Origin: an uncultured Bacteroidota bacterium
Lineage (GTDB): Bacteria; Bacteroidota; Bacteroidia; Chitinophagales; Chitinophagaceae
Direction: 5' to 3'
Assembly: GCA_903881265.1 (NCBI GenBank)
Contig: CAIRSV010000221.1
Span: 1 to 6,992 of the forward strand
Length of the DNA: 6,992 nt
In this document: one piece after another, positions 1 through 6,759 of the stretch
Numbering within the stretch: the stretch's first letter is position 1
Layout: every line of letters begins with the position of its first letter
The notes under the pieces: model-generated
The model's database searches: none
The model's input: the letters and a program-made list of their open reading frames with translations, nothing else
What the model was told of the DNA's origin: nothing
Program-made: the position numbers and the translations under genes

Positions 1-373
1 TCCATGCTTGCAACATGGCATCTAGCTGATCGAGATAGATAACAGTTTTAATACCTGAAATATCGGTGGCTTCTGTCTTTGTGAGTTTATGACCTTCCCA
101 TTTCTCAAGCACTTCATCCGGACGAAGAATCACTAAGACTTCGCGATAGGTTTTATCGAGATTATCGGGATACAAGACCACCATTGTTTTTTCTTGCACC
201 ACACCTGAAAGCCATACCACTTCTGAGTTTTGTTTCAGATGATATTGCGCATCGCCGTTTTCAGGCAGATTCGGATGGGCGTGGAAGATGGCGATGGAGT
301 TGGCTTTCATTTTTTTAATGAAGCGTCCTCTGTTATGGATAAACAGTTTTGAGTCGAGTTTTGTGTATTTCAT
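1..373 (-). CDS. pepP: Xaa-Pro aminopeptidase (aminopeptidase P), N-terminal part, cut by window edge
   Basis: The 124 visible residues form the N-terminal AMP_N (creatinase-like) domain of aminopeptidase P, a cytoplasmic metallopeptidase that removes an N-terminal residue preceding proline. The start is ATG at 373-371; the frame is open to the left edge. Recognisable family features are the early F..NR..F stretch (residues 11-18), SIAIF (26-30), the Q-N-S-E-V-V-W-L-S-G segment (48-57, equivalent to the usual R.nsdf.YLtG), and WEGHKLTK (92-99), which is typical of Bacteroidota members. The metal-binding catalytic (pita-bread) domain would lie beyond the window, so activity cannot be judged. 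The full family protein is about 430 residues. The gene is divergent from the TMTC-like gene at 615. A weak -7-like box, TAATTTCG, lies on the minus strand at 401-394, 20 bases before the ATG, but it has no matching -33 element. Confidence 0.88.
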   Translation of the reverse strand, partial: MKYTKLDSKLFIHNRGRFIKKMKANSIAIFHAHPNLPENGDAQYHLKQNSEVVWLSGVVQEKTMVVLYPDNLDKTYREVLVILRPDEVLEKWEGHKLTKTEATDISGIKTVIYLDQLDAMLQAW

Positions 374-614
374 ACTTTGGAAATTGAGAAACACGAAATT
401 AAGAAATCTTTTTTGGATTCTCTGAGTCGATTCAAGGAGGCAGACTTGTGAGATGACCTACTTGAAGGGTCTGTCACACATAGCTATGAAAAGCATTCTT
501 GGTGAATGACATCCAATATGCCACAACAAAAAATAGATAGCGATAGTAAAAAAATGAACGGGAAAATAATTATGGCTATACACAAAAATAAAAATTTGTA
601 TTATTGTACAGACT

Positions 615-2627
615 ATGAGCAAGAAATCTACACATACATCGAATCAGGCTAATATTAATAAGCAACCTATTGCAACGAGCACACACGTGGAGTCCAACTG
701 GATTGGATCGTTTCTGCAAGGTTGGTGGCCTTATCTTGTTTTTATCGTAGTAGGATTAGGTTTGTATAGCAATACATTTCATCATGAATTTGCTTTCGAT
801 GACGAACCCTTGATTTGTAGAAATGAATATGTATTAAAAGGGGTTAGTGGCATTGGTGATATTATGACCAAAGACGCGTATGAAAGTTATTATAAATCAT
901 CCAATCGAACATCCAATCTCGCAGGCGGGCGTTTTCGTCCATTATCACTTGTCACCTTTGCAATTGAACAAGAGTTTATCGGCACACTGCCTGATGGGTT
1001 GAAGGAAAATTCTTGGGACCTCAATCAAAATGGTATGAAAGATGCCGCAGAAGATATGAACCACAATGGTGTGGTCGATCAAAAAGATGTGATGATACGC
1101 GGTATGGCCATGCGGCACGTAGTTAGTGTGTTGCTGTATATACTAAGTGCTTGTATGATTTTTTTATTTCTTAGACGGTTTATTTTTAAAGAATATGCGC
1201 TGCTGGCTTTTATTACTACCTTACTTTTTCTTGTTCATCCCTTACATACAGAAGTTGTGGCGAATGTTAAGAGTCGCGATGAAATACTCTCCTTGTTGTT
1301 TATGGTGATGACGTGCTATTGGAGTTTTCTTTATGCAGAAACCAAGCAATTGAAATTTATTTTACTGGCCTCCGTTTTCTACTTTGTGGCTTTGCTGAGT
1401 AAAGAGTATGGCGTGACGTTATTGATTATAATTCCATTATGTTTTCATTTGTATTATCACGAGTTAACATTAAAACAAGTACTCACTTTTATGGCGGGTC
1501 TTGTGGTCACCTTTGGTATCTATTATTCATTACGCAGCGGCGTAGTCGAAGGCACAGGATCGCATACGAATGAAGTTAGCGAGTTGCTCGACAACCCTTA
1601 CTTACTGGCGAGTGATATGCAAATGTTGGCGTCGAAATTATTTCTTAATGTCAAGTATTTGCTGCTCTTGATGTATCCATTGAAGATGAGCAGCGATTAC
1701 AGTTATAATTCGATTCCTTATCAATCGTTTACTGATATTGGTCCATGGTTTGGTCTGTTTATTTTAGTAGGTTCTGCCTTGGCACTTATGTATTTAATTA
1801 AACAAAAAAACAAGGTAGCTTTTCCACTGGCGTTTGCCTTTCTTCATCTTATTTTAATCAATAATATATTCTTCAATATCGGCGCAACGATGGGTGAACG
1901 TCTTGTGTATCATACATCGTTGGGCACTAGTATGTTAGCTGTTTATGGCTGTTATTGGTTGTTTAATAATAAACGTAAGATCAATTACAACTGGATGATG
2001 GTGCTTTTCATACCTGTATTGATTATGTATTCACTTCGCACACTAGCACGCAATCCAGCTTGGAAAAATAATTACACCTTGAGTTTATCTGATGTGCAAA
2101 CCAACCCTAATAGTGTGATGTTGAATGGTAATGCGTTTAGTTTATTAGCAGAAATGAGTGAATGGCCTTGTAATAAAAAAGTAGCTGTTCAGTATCTTGA
2201 TAGTGCCATTCGATATGGCAGAAAAGCACTACAAATACATCCGCGGTATGATTTAGGTTATAAAAATATGGGCATCATTATGTATAATAAATATGGTGCT
2301 GATAGTGCCGAAGTGTATTGGTCTCATATGCCTGAATTAGCTGCTGGAGATCCCGACTTACCTGAAATCAGTCGTATACTAGGTACTGCTTTTCATAAAC
2401 GCGGTATCAAGTGTATCGAACAAAAAGATTTTAAGCAAGCCGTTTATTGGATGGGAAAAGCATTCCCGTATATGAAACAAAATGTGGCTCTATATTATGA
2501 TCTTGGAACAGCGTATGCTAGTCTGCGTGAATTTAGCAAAGCACGTGAATACTGGATGAAAGGTCTTCAGCTAGCGCCAACCGATGGGATGCTTAATGAG
2601 GCATTACGGAGTCTGCCGAGCGAATAA
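615..2627 (+). CDS. TMTC-like polytopic membrane protein (putative GT-C glycosyltransferase) with C-terminal TPRs
   Basis: A 670-residue inner-membrane protein. After a polar N-terminus comes a first membrane segment (about 37-53), then FAFDDEP (60-66) with the acidic pair D62/D63 expected at the catalytic position of GT-C glycosyltransferases. Next are RFRPLSL (106-112) and a second conserved loop, HPLHTEVVANVKSRDEIL (208-225), close to the HP.HTE.V...GR...L motif of TMTC protein O-mannosyltransferases. About 11-12 hydrophobic segments follow one another to residue 475, then three TPR-like units (about 524-560, 583-622, 624-657). By family analogy it could transfer a sugar from a lipid carrier on the periplasmic side; the substrate cannot be read from sequence. 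Residues 135-158 add two EF-hand-like loops. No in-frame ATG, GTG or TTG lies between the stop at 567 and the ATG at 615, so this is the longest start. No Shine-Dalgarno site is visible; a poor -7 match (TATTATTG, 599-606) lies just upstream. Confidence 0.85.
   Translation: MSKKSTHTSNQANINKQPIATSTHVESNWIGSFLQGWWPYLVFIVVGLGLYSNTFHHEFAFDDEPLICRNEYVLKGVSGIGDIMTKDAYESYYKSSNRTSNLAGGRFRPLSLVTFAIEQEFIGTLPDGLKENSWDLNQNGMKDAAEDMNHNGVVDQKDVMIRGMAMRHVVSVLLYILSACMIFLFLRRFIFKEYALLAFITTLLFLVHPLHTEVVANVKSRDEILSLLFMVMTCYWSFLYAETKQLKFILLASVFYFVALLSKEYGVTLLIIIPLCFHLYYHELTLKQVLTFMAGLVVTFGIYYSLRSGVVEGTGSHTNEVSELLDNPYLLASDMQMLASKLFLNVKYLLLLMYPLKMSSDYSYNSIPYQSFTDIGPWFGLFILVGSALALMYLIKQKNKVAFPLAFAFLHLILINNIFFNIGATMGERLVYHTSLGTSMLAVYGCYWLFNNKRKINYNWMMVLFIPVLIMYSLRTLARNPAWKNNYTLSLSDVQTNPNSVMLNGNAFSLLAEMSEWPCNKKVAVQYLDSAIRYGRKALQIHPRYDLGYKNMGIIMYNKYGADSAEVYWSHMPELAAGDPDLPEISRILGTAFHKRGIKCIEQKDFKQAVYWMGKAFPYMKQNVALYYDLGTAYASLREFSKAREYWMKGLQLAPTDGMLNEALRSLPSE
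1017..1088 (+). other. Two tandem EF-hand-like calcium-binding loops within the TMTC-like protein
   Basis: Residues 135-146 (DLNQNGMKDAAE) and 147-158 (DMNHNGVVDQKD) each fit the 12-residue D.[DN].[DN]G..D..[DE] calcium loop: acidic or amide side chains at positions 1, 3 and 5, Gly at 6, Asp at 9, and Glu or Asp at 12. They abut with no linker. This resembles thrombospondin type 3 or dockerin-like repeats more than a classic helix-loop-helix EF hand. They lie between the RFRPLSL...IEQEFIG block and the next membrane segment, in the extracytoplasmic loop that also holds the putative catalytic D62/D63. Calcium binding is inferred from the pattern. Confidence 0.7.
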
Positions 2628-2652
2628 GACCTATACAAGTAGACTGTATCTA

Positions 2653-2757
2653 GTGAGACGATTTGTGCTGTTTGCCATGTTCGGCGTTGCGGCATGTCGA
2701 ACGACAGATAAAATGGGTTCGCAAACGAACAGAGAAGTGCTAACGTATTATTGGTGA
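2653..2757 (+). CDS. Possible 34-residue lipoprotein
   Basis: A GTG-started frame of 34 codons begins 25 bases after the stop of the TMTC-like gene on the same strand and fills the gap before the convergent permease gene. Its N-terminus, VRRFVLFAMFGVAAC, has the layout of a lipoprotein signal peptide: two arginines, a hydrophobic core, and the lipobox VAAC with Cys15. The predicted mature part is only about 20 polar residues (C-R-T-T-D-K onward) ending in YYW. The frame also extends in-frame to an ATG at 2596 inside the upstream gene, which would add 19 residues and spoil the signal peptide layout, so GTG is preferred. No Shine-Dalgarno site or -7 box is evident, so expression would depend on read-through from the upstream gene. 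No family is recognised. It could be a chance frame. Confidence 0.4.
   Translation: MRRFVLFAMFGVAACRTTDKMGSQTNREVLTYYW
2679..2730. repeat. Two GTTCG/CGAAC inverted-repeat hairpins between convergent genes
   Basis: GTTCGGCGT (2679-2687) can pair with ATGTCGAAC (2694-2702), giving nine pairs including two G-T and a six-base loop. Fourteen bases later, GTTCG (2717-2721) faces CGAAC (2726-2730) around a CAAA loop. The arms are identical, so they can also pair across the two hairpins. Neither is followed by a T-run on either strand, so they are not typical intrinsic terminators, although they lie where two convergent transcripts would end. They overlap the possible small lipoprotein frame. Confidence 0.45.
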
Positions 2758-2789
2758 TAACAGTAACAATAGCCCAACGAATAGAAAAG

Positions 2790-3986
2790 TTACTCGTATC
2801 GCAACGCATTAATCGGATTCAATCGACTTGCTTTTAATGCAGGATAAATACCGGCAAGCAAACCCACCACCATACATATACTGATACCAATACCAATCCA
2901 AAGCCAAGGGATAATGAAGGGCGAATGAAAGAAGAACGATAAGGTATTACCAATAAGAATGCCAGTAATGATACCTATTACACCGCCACTTAAGCTAATG
3001 ATGACAGCCTCAGTTAAAAATTGCATACGGATAGTAGCGCTGTTGGCACCAATGGCTTTTGATACACCGATTTCGCGCGTGCGCTCGGCCACAGAAACCA
3101 ACATAATATTCATCAAACCGATGGCAGCACCTAATAACGTAATTAGACCAATGACACTCGCGGCCATGGTGACATACTTTAAATTGTCGATCAAGGTCGT
3201 AGCAATTTCATCATTTTTATTCACCGAAAAATTATTTTCGTGCCTTGCGTCGAGCCGTTTGGCATTGCGCATTAATCCTTCAGCTTCATCGGTGGCTATG
3301 TCGATGGCATTGATATCATTGATCCACACACTGATGACATATGATTTTTGTGACACATTAAAACGTTGTCTTGCATTATTCAATGGAATCAATACCATAT
3401 TATCGGTGCGGTCTATAAAACTCGAACCCTTGCTTTCCATCACACCTAAGACTCGGTAACGCGTATCGCCGATTGAAATGAATCCGTTGGGCGCATCTTC
3501 GATATCGCTGAAATATTTTTTAGCAATACCATGTCCAAGCAAGCAAGTATTTTGCCCACTAGAAACATCCAAGCCATTGAAATTACGACCCACAGTGAGC
3601 GTGGTGCCCGAGACCTTCATATAATTTTCATCGACACCCATCACAAAAATATTCGGATTCGATTTTTTATTATTGCGCTTGATAGTTGCCGTGGTAGTGG
3701 CCATCACATTCAAACTGACAGTTGATGGGTAATGATAATTTTGCTTGAAGTATTCAGCTTCATTGAGCTTAATTCGATTCTGTTCTTCATTCTGATTGCT
3801 GTGTCGTCGTTTGCCACGATTATTCGATTTGGATACCATACTTTGCGAAGCGATGTTGAAGGTATTCGAACCCATACTGGTGAAGTTGGTATAGATAGTT
3901 CCTTTCAAAATTTCAATCACGGTGATAATAGCAATCAACGCTGTGATGCCGATTGCAATGATGGCAATGGTGAGATTCGATCGCAA
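2790..3986 (-). CDS. MacB/FtsX-family ABC transporter permease (start uncertain, probably longer)
   Basis: This is an inner-membrane permease subunit of the MacB/FtsX type, which works with a separate ATPase to move lipoproteins, peptides or drugs, or to pass on mechanical signals. Visible order: N-terminal membrane helix (about residues 5-27), a periplasmic MacB-type core domain (about 28-270, with a basic, Asn-rich stretch at 52-71), then three membrane helices (about 272-297, 323-350, 358-382). Diagnostic motifs are NIMLVSVAERTREIGVSKAIGA split across 293-314 and the C-terminal GIYPALKASRLNPINALRYE. The end at 3986 is a TTG, the first usual start codon, but the frame stays open to 4085 and encodes family-like residues (DIISLSRRAISNNK) just before it. 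The true start is therefore probably upstream, for example ATT at 4040-4038. No ATPase gene lies in the window. It is downstream of the thioredoxin lipoprotein gene and probably co-transcribed. Confidence 0.88.
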   Translation of the reverse strand: MRSNLTIAIIAIGITALIAIITVIEILKGTIYTNFTSMGSNTFNIASQSMVSKSNNRGKRRHSNQNEEQNRIKLNEAEYFKQNYHYPSTVSLNVMATTTATIKRNNKKSNPNIFVMGVDENYMKVSGTTLTVGRNFNGLDVSSGQNTCLLGHGIAKKYFSDIEDAPNGFISIGDTRYRVLGVMESKGSSFIDRTDNMVLIPLNNARQRFNVSQKSYVISVWINDINAIDIATDEAEGLMRNAKRLDARHENNFSVNKNDEIATTLIDNLKYVTMAASVIGLITLLGAAIGLMNIMLVSVAERTREIGVSKAIGANSATIRMQFLTEAVIISLSGGVIGIITGILIGNTLSFFFHSPFIIPWLWIGIGISICMVVGLLAGIYPALKASRLNPINALRYE

Positions 3987-4111
3987 TTTATTGTTGCTAA
4001 TCGCCCGTCGTGATAATGATATGATGTCGAAGTATTTAATAGCAGAAGATTGAAAATTGTATCGAAGCGATTGATTGAATACTATCTAGCGATTGACTTT
4101 TTCAACAAGTA

Positions 4112-5233
4112 TTACTTATTGCCTAGTACCTCACTTAATTTCTTGATCAAGGCATCCTCTCTCAGGCCACTTGCAATGATGATGCCGTTCGGGTCAATTA
4201 AAAAATTCTGAGGAATGCTTTCGATGTCATAATCTCGCGCTATCGTGCTGCCCCAACCTTTTAATTCACTTACCTGACTCCATGCGAGACCATCTTTGGC
4301 AATCGCTTCGGTCCACTTATCCTTGTTGGTATCGAGCGACACACCGAGTACAGTAAAGTTTTTATTGTTGAATTGATTGAAGGCTGCAACCACATTGGGG
4401 TTTTCGCGGCGGCACGGTGCGCACCAAGAAGCCCAGAAATCTAACAACACATATTTACCCTTGAAGCTACTTAGCGAAAGTGATTTTCCATCAGGCGTAG
4501 TGGCTGAAAAATCTGGTGCCGCTTTACCCGCTTTTTCACCAGCAGATTTCACCGGACTTGCAGGCATCTTATTCAGAAAGCGATCGGCAAATGCCTTGGC
4601 TGTCTTGGAGTCTGGAAATCGTTTTCCAACTGATTGGTAGAATGAAGTCACGTAAGGTCCTTCGATGGCAGGATTGATAATATTGACTGCAAACAAGGCG
4701 CTTGCAACACTTTTTGTTGTATCAGCAAATTGTTTCACATAGCTAAGAAACTGTGTATTGATGTTTTTAATATCCGCTTCGGCAGAGGCCCGTAACGAAT
4801 CACGTTCAGGATGTGCTTTGATAGAATCGAGTATCATTTCCATCGTGCGGAGGTCCTTGATGTTTTCGCGTAGGTTGACTAAAAAACCTTTGACGGCAAT
4901 ACTGCCATACGAACCTTCGATCTTATAATTTTCTAGGGTGTTCCAATCGCCGGTGATTGTTGCGTGGTCTCCATTTTTTAATGCCAACAAAATGTATTTG
5001 CCTTTCATAAACTTGAGGCGATAAAGCGCTTCTTCGCCTGATTTGTTGCTGAATTCAAAGGATCCGTCTGCCTTGGTTTTTCCTGAATCAACATATACAT
5101 TGCCATCAACTGCCAATTCCTCTAACCTAAATTTTTGTTCAGGCATATTCTCTAGCGTGCCTTTGACAGAGAAGCCGCTGTTGCAACTATATAAAAAGAG
5201 TGTGCCTAAAAGGAGATATAGATAGTTCTTCAT
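4112..5233 (-). CDS. TlpA-like thioredoxin-fold lipoprotein with DUF4369-like N-terminal region
   Basis: A 373-residue envelope protein. MKNYLYLLLG...LYSC gives a short lipoprotein signal with Cys17 in the lipobox. Residues from about 20 to 105 resemble DUF4369 (beta-rich, GTLENMP start, DG.F.F pattern), followed by a mostly helical linker. The C-terminal thioredoxin domain (about 237-373) has FWASWCAPC with redox cysteines 271 and 274 and the cis-proline motif SIPQNF (Pro341). The role inferred is thiol-disulfide exchange on exported proteins, as in TlpA/ResA; the partner is unknown. An upstream GTG (5251) would add six residues, but a perfect -7 element (TACTTTTG, minus 5258-5251) overlaps it and would place transcription start below it, so the ATG at 5233-5231 is preferred. 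It lies between der (stop 95 bases upstream) and the permease gene, reading in the same direction as both. Confidence 0.87.
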   Translation of the reverse strand: MKNYLYLLLGTLFLYSCNSGFSVKGTLENMPEQKFRLEELAVDGNVYVDSGKTKADGSFEFSNKSGEEALYRLKFMKGKYILLALKNGDHATITGDWNTLENYKIEGSYGSIAVKGFLVNLRENIKDLRTMEMILDSIKAHPERDSLRASAEADIKNINTQFLSYVKQFADTTKSVASALFAVNIINPAIEGPYVTSFYQSVGKRFPDSKTAKAFADRFLNKMPASPVKSAGEKAGKAAPDFSATTPDGKSLSLSSFKGKYVLLDFWASWCAPCRRENPNVVAAFNQFNNKNFTVLGVSLDTNKDKWTEAIAKDGLAWSQVSELKGWGSTIARDYDIESIPQNFLIDPNGIIIASGLREDALIKKLSEVLGNK

Positions 5234-5250
5234 ACTTACATTATTGCCCA

Positions 5251-5258
5251 CAAAAGTA
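5251..5258 (-). promoter_or_regulatory. Bacteroidota-type -7 element for the thioredoxin lipoprotein gene
   Basis: TACTTTTG on the minus strand matches the TAnnTTTG consensus exactly and ends 17 bases before the chosen ATG at 5233. A TTTG lies further upstream at a spacing of 26 bases, longer than the usual 19-21, so the -33 element is doubtful. The position argues against the upstream GTG start. Such octamers occur by chance a few times in 7 kb, so the location is the main support. Confidence 0.45.
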
Positions 5259-5327
5259 AGGTAAAATTATTGTTGATGATAGAACAAACGCTTGATGGAA
5301 TGAATAATCTCAGACGACAGAAACGAT

Positions 5328-5852
5328 TTATTTCTTTCGGAAGAACAATCGAACCGGTACGCCTTTGAAATTGAAATGGCTACGTAGTTTGTTTTCAAGG
5401 AAATTTCTGTATGGTTCTTTCACTTCGTCGGGATGATTACTGAAGAAGGTGAATGATGGCACGACAACTGGCAATTGCATGATGTATTTGATGGTAACCG
5501 CATTACCTCTGAACATTGGCGCTGGATAATTCAATATTTCCTTGAGCATAATTTCATTCAGCTTGGAGGTCTGAATTTTTTGTTGACGTCGGTCAAACAC
5601 ATCGATGGTTTCTTCGATTGCTTTGTGGATGCGCAGTTTTTCTGTCGCAGAAATAAATAAGATAGGCACATCGGTAAACGGTGCAATCTTATGTTTGATT
5701 TCCTCTTCAATCTTTTTACTTGTCATGGTTTCCTTTTCCATCAGATCCCATTTATTCATTAGAATCACAACGCCTTTTCCTTTGCGTGTGGCCAAACTAA
5801 AAATATTGACATCCTGCGAAGTCATACCTTTTGTTGCATCAATCATCAACAT
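5328..5852 (-). CDS. der: Ribosome-assembly GTPase Der, C-terminal fragment after the frameshift
   Basis: This reading frame carries the second half of Der: the rest of GTPase domain 2 with G4 motif NKWD and G5 motif ISAT, then the KH-like domain that ends most Der proteins (PAPMFRGNAVTIKYIMQLP, later SFTFFSNHP and a C-terminal GVPVRLFFRKK). The end at 5852 is the first ATG, but it falls inside domain 2 (MLMIDATKG) and is not a natural start. The frame is open up to 5930 and reads EDIEFYSTIRAVKAIEEADVC just before the ATG, exactly what should follow the N-terminal fragment. Together with 5846-6634 it makes one gene. Alone, this fragment lacks the P-loop of domain 2 and should not bind GTP normally. 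Confidence 0.9.
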   Translation of the reverse strand: MLMIDATKGMTSQDVNIFSLATRKGKGVVILMNKWDLMEKETMTSKKIEEEIKHKIAPFTDVPILFISATEKLRIHKAIEETIDVFDRRQQKIQTSKLNEIMLKEILNYPAPMFRGNAVTIKYIMQLPVVVPSFTFFSNHPDEVKEPYRNFLENKLRSHFNFKGVPVRLFFRKK

Positions 5853-6634
5853 ACAGACATCAGCTTCTTCGATGGCTTTGACGGCGCGGATCGTTGAATA
5901 GAATTCGATATCTTCTTTCTCCGAACTTTTTTACGTAGACCGGCTGTATCAATCAAAATGAATTCTTTCCCGAACAATTTATAGTGCGTATGAATACTAT
6001 CGCGCGTAGTACCCGGAATTTCAGAAACGATATTTCGTTCTTGTCCTACCAACGCATTTAAGATAGACGATTTACCTGCATTGGGTTGACCCACAATCGC
6101 GATCTTAGGCAATTCGGTAATCAACTCGTCTGTAGGGTCTGTCATCAGTGCTGTTACATCATCCATCAAATCGCCTGTACCGCTGCCTGAAAGCGATGAA
6201 ATGAAATGTAGATGTTCAAAGCCAAGACTGTAAAATTCTACCCCATCAATTTGACGGCGACTATTATCGACTTTGTTCACCACCAATAAAACGGGTTTAC
6301 GGCTGCGATGAAGCAATTGTGCAAATTCTTCATCCAATCCCATAATACCACAGGTGACATCCACCACAAATAAAATCACGCTCGCTTCTTTGATGGCGAT
6401 TTCAACTTGTTGACGAATCTCTTTTTCAAACACATCATCGCCATTGGCCACATAGCCACCGGTGTCGATTACATGGAAATGTTTGCCATTCCATTCGCTT
6501 TCGCCATACTGACGATCACGGGTTACACCGCTCACATCATCTACAATAGCTTTGCGTTCGCCGATAAGGCGATTAAAAAGAGTTGATTTTCCAACATTCG
6601 GACGGCCTACGACGGCCACAGTGTATAAAGACAT
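5846..6634 (-). CDS. der: Ribosome-assembly GTPase Der (EngA), N-terminal fragment before the frameshift
   Basis: Der is a two-domain GTPase needed for 50S subunit assembly. Visible motifs in domain 1: G1 GRPNVGKS (10-17), G2 GVTRD (36-40), G3 DTGG (57-60), G4 NKVD (120-123). Domain 2 opens with G1 GQPNAGKSS (182-190), G2 GTTRD (208-212) and G3 DTAG (229-232). After LRKKV (to 237) the frame diverges into non-family sequence and stops at 5846, while the expected continuation is in the next frame. Restoring one base gives 435 residues over 5328-6634, the normal Der length. The start is ATG 6634-6632 (MSLYTVAVVGRPN). The frame also stays open upstream through the tRNA gene, but that extension is spurious. 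The gene follows the tRNA-fMet gene on the same strand after a terminator hairpin. Confidence 0.92.
   Translation of the reverse strand: MSLYTVAVVGRPNVGKSTLFNRLIGERKAIVDDVSGVTRDRQYGESEWNGKHFHVIDTGGYVANGDDVFEKEIRQQVEIAIKEASVILFVVDVTCGIMGLDEEFAQLLHRSRKPVLLVVNKVDNSRRQIDGVEFYSLGFEHLHFISSLSGSGTGDLMDDVTALMTDPTDELITELPKIAIVGQPNAGKSSILNALVGQERNIVSEIPGTTRDSIHTHYKLFGKEFILIDTAGLRKKVRRKKISNSIQRSAPSKPSKKLMSVC
5916..5932 (-). other. der: One-base frameshift site within der
   Basis: The N-terminal frame reads AAA AAA GTT CGG AGA AAG (K-K-V-R-R-K), and the C-terminal frame is open only from 5930 downward because TAA lies at 5933-5931. The switch must therefore occur here. One extra A in the A6 run (5932-5927 on the minus strand) would give RKKSSEKEDIEFYS, and one extra G in the GG at 5922-5921 would give RKKVREKEDIEFYS. 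Both match Der. The first keeps the Ser often found after RKK. A missing homopolymer base in the assembly is the simplest explanation; real loss or slippage is not excluded. Confidence 0.88.
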
Positions 6635-6642
6635 AATAGATG

Positions 6643-6676
6643 AAATTAAAAATGGCAAAGATAAACTTTGCCATTT
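6643..6676 (-). terminator. Intrinsic terminator after tRNA-fMet
   Basis: On the minus strand, AAATGGCAAAG (6676-6666), a five-base loop TTTAT, and CTTTGCCATTT (6660-6650) form an 11-pair perfect stem, followed by T-rich sequence (TT AA TTT to 6643). It begins eight bases after the mature 3' end of tRNA-fMet and ends shortly before the der start. On the plus strand the same stem is followed by ATTTTTT, so it could act in both directions. The arm and loop also contain a -7-like element for der. Confidence 0.75.
6656..6663 (-). promoter_or_regulatory. Candidate -7 element for der inside the terminator hairpin
   Basis: TATCTTTG (minus strand) is an exact TAnnTTTG match ending 21 bases before the der ATG at 6634, a spacing similar to that before the thioredoxin lipoprotein gene. 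It spans the loop and one arm of the terminator stem. No TTG is found at the usual -33 distance, so this is a positional call. Confidence 0.35.
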
Positions 6677-6684
6677 ATTTTTTG

Positions 6685-6756
<72 letters not shown>

Positions 6757-6759
6757 GGG

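Noticed and set aside
453..509. 18-residue frame (MTYLKGLSHI...) preceded by AAGGAGG at 434-440
   Set aside because: Spacing to the ATG is 12 bases, the peptide has no signal or family features, and strong Shine-Dalgarno use is not expected in this phylum. No link to the downstream gene is visible.
599..606. TATTATTG as a -7 element for the TMTC-like gene
   Set aside because: One mismatch to TAnnTTTG and no TTG at the proper upstream distance in an AT-rich spacer; too weak to list as a promoter.
554..652. 32-residue frame overlapping the start of the TMTC-like gene in another frame
   Set aside because: No recognisable features and it conflicts with the better-supported CDS at 615.
2567..2809. 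80-residue minus-strand frame across the end of the TMTC-like gene
   Set aside because: It overlaps the ends of two well-supported genes, has no family features, and its composition fits a shadow frame.
2959..5901. Several plus-strand frames of 60-166 residues opposite the permease, lipoprotein and der genes
   Set aside because: All are shadows of strongly supported minus-strand genes, with no domain features of their own.
5927..5932. Programmed -1 frameshift signal in der
   Set aside because: The A6 run is phased as AAA AAA in the zero frame, so the classic A-AAA-AAG slippery heptamer is out of phase, and I see no obvious downstream stimulatory stem. A missing base is simpler, though not proved.
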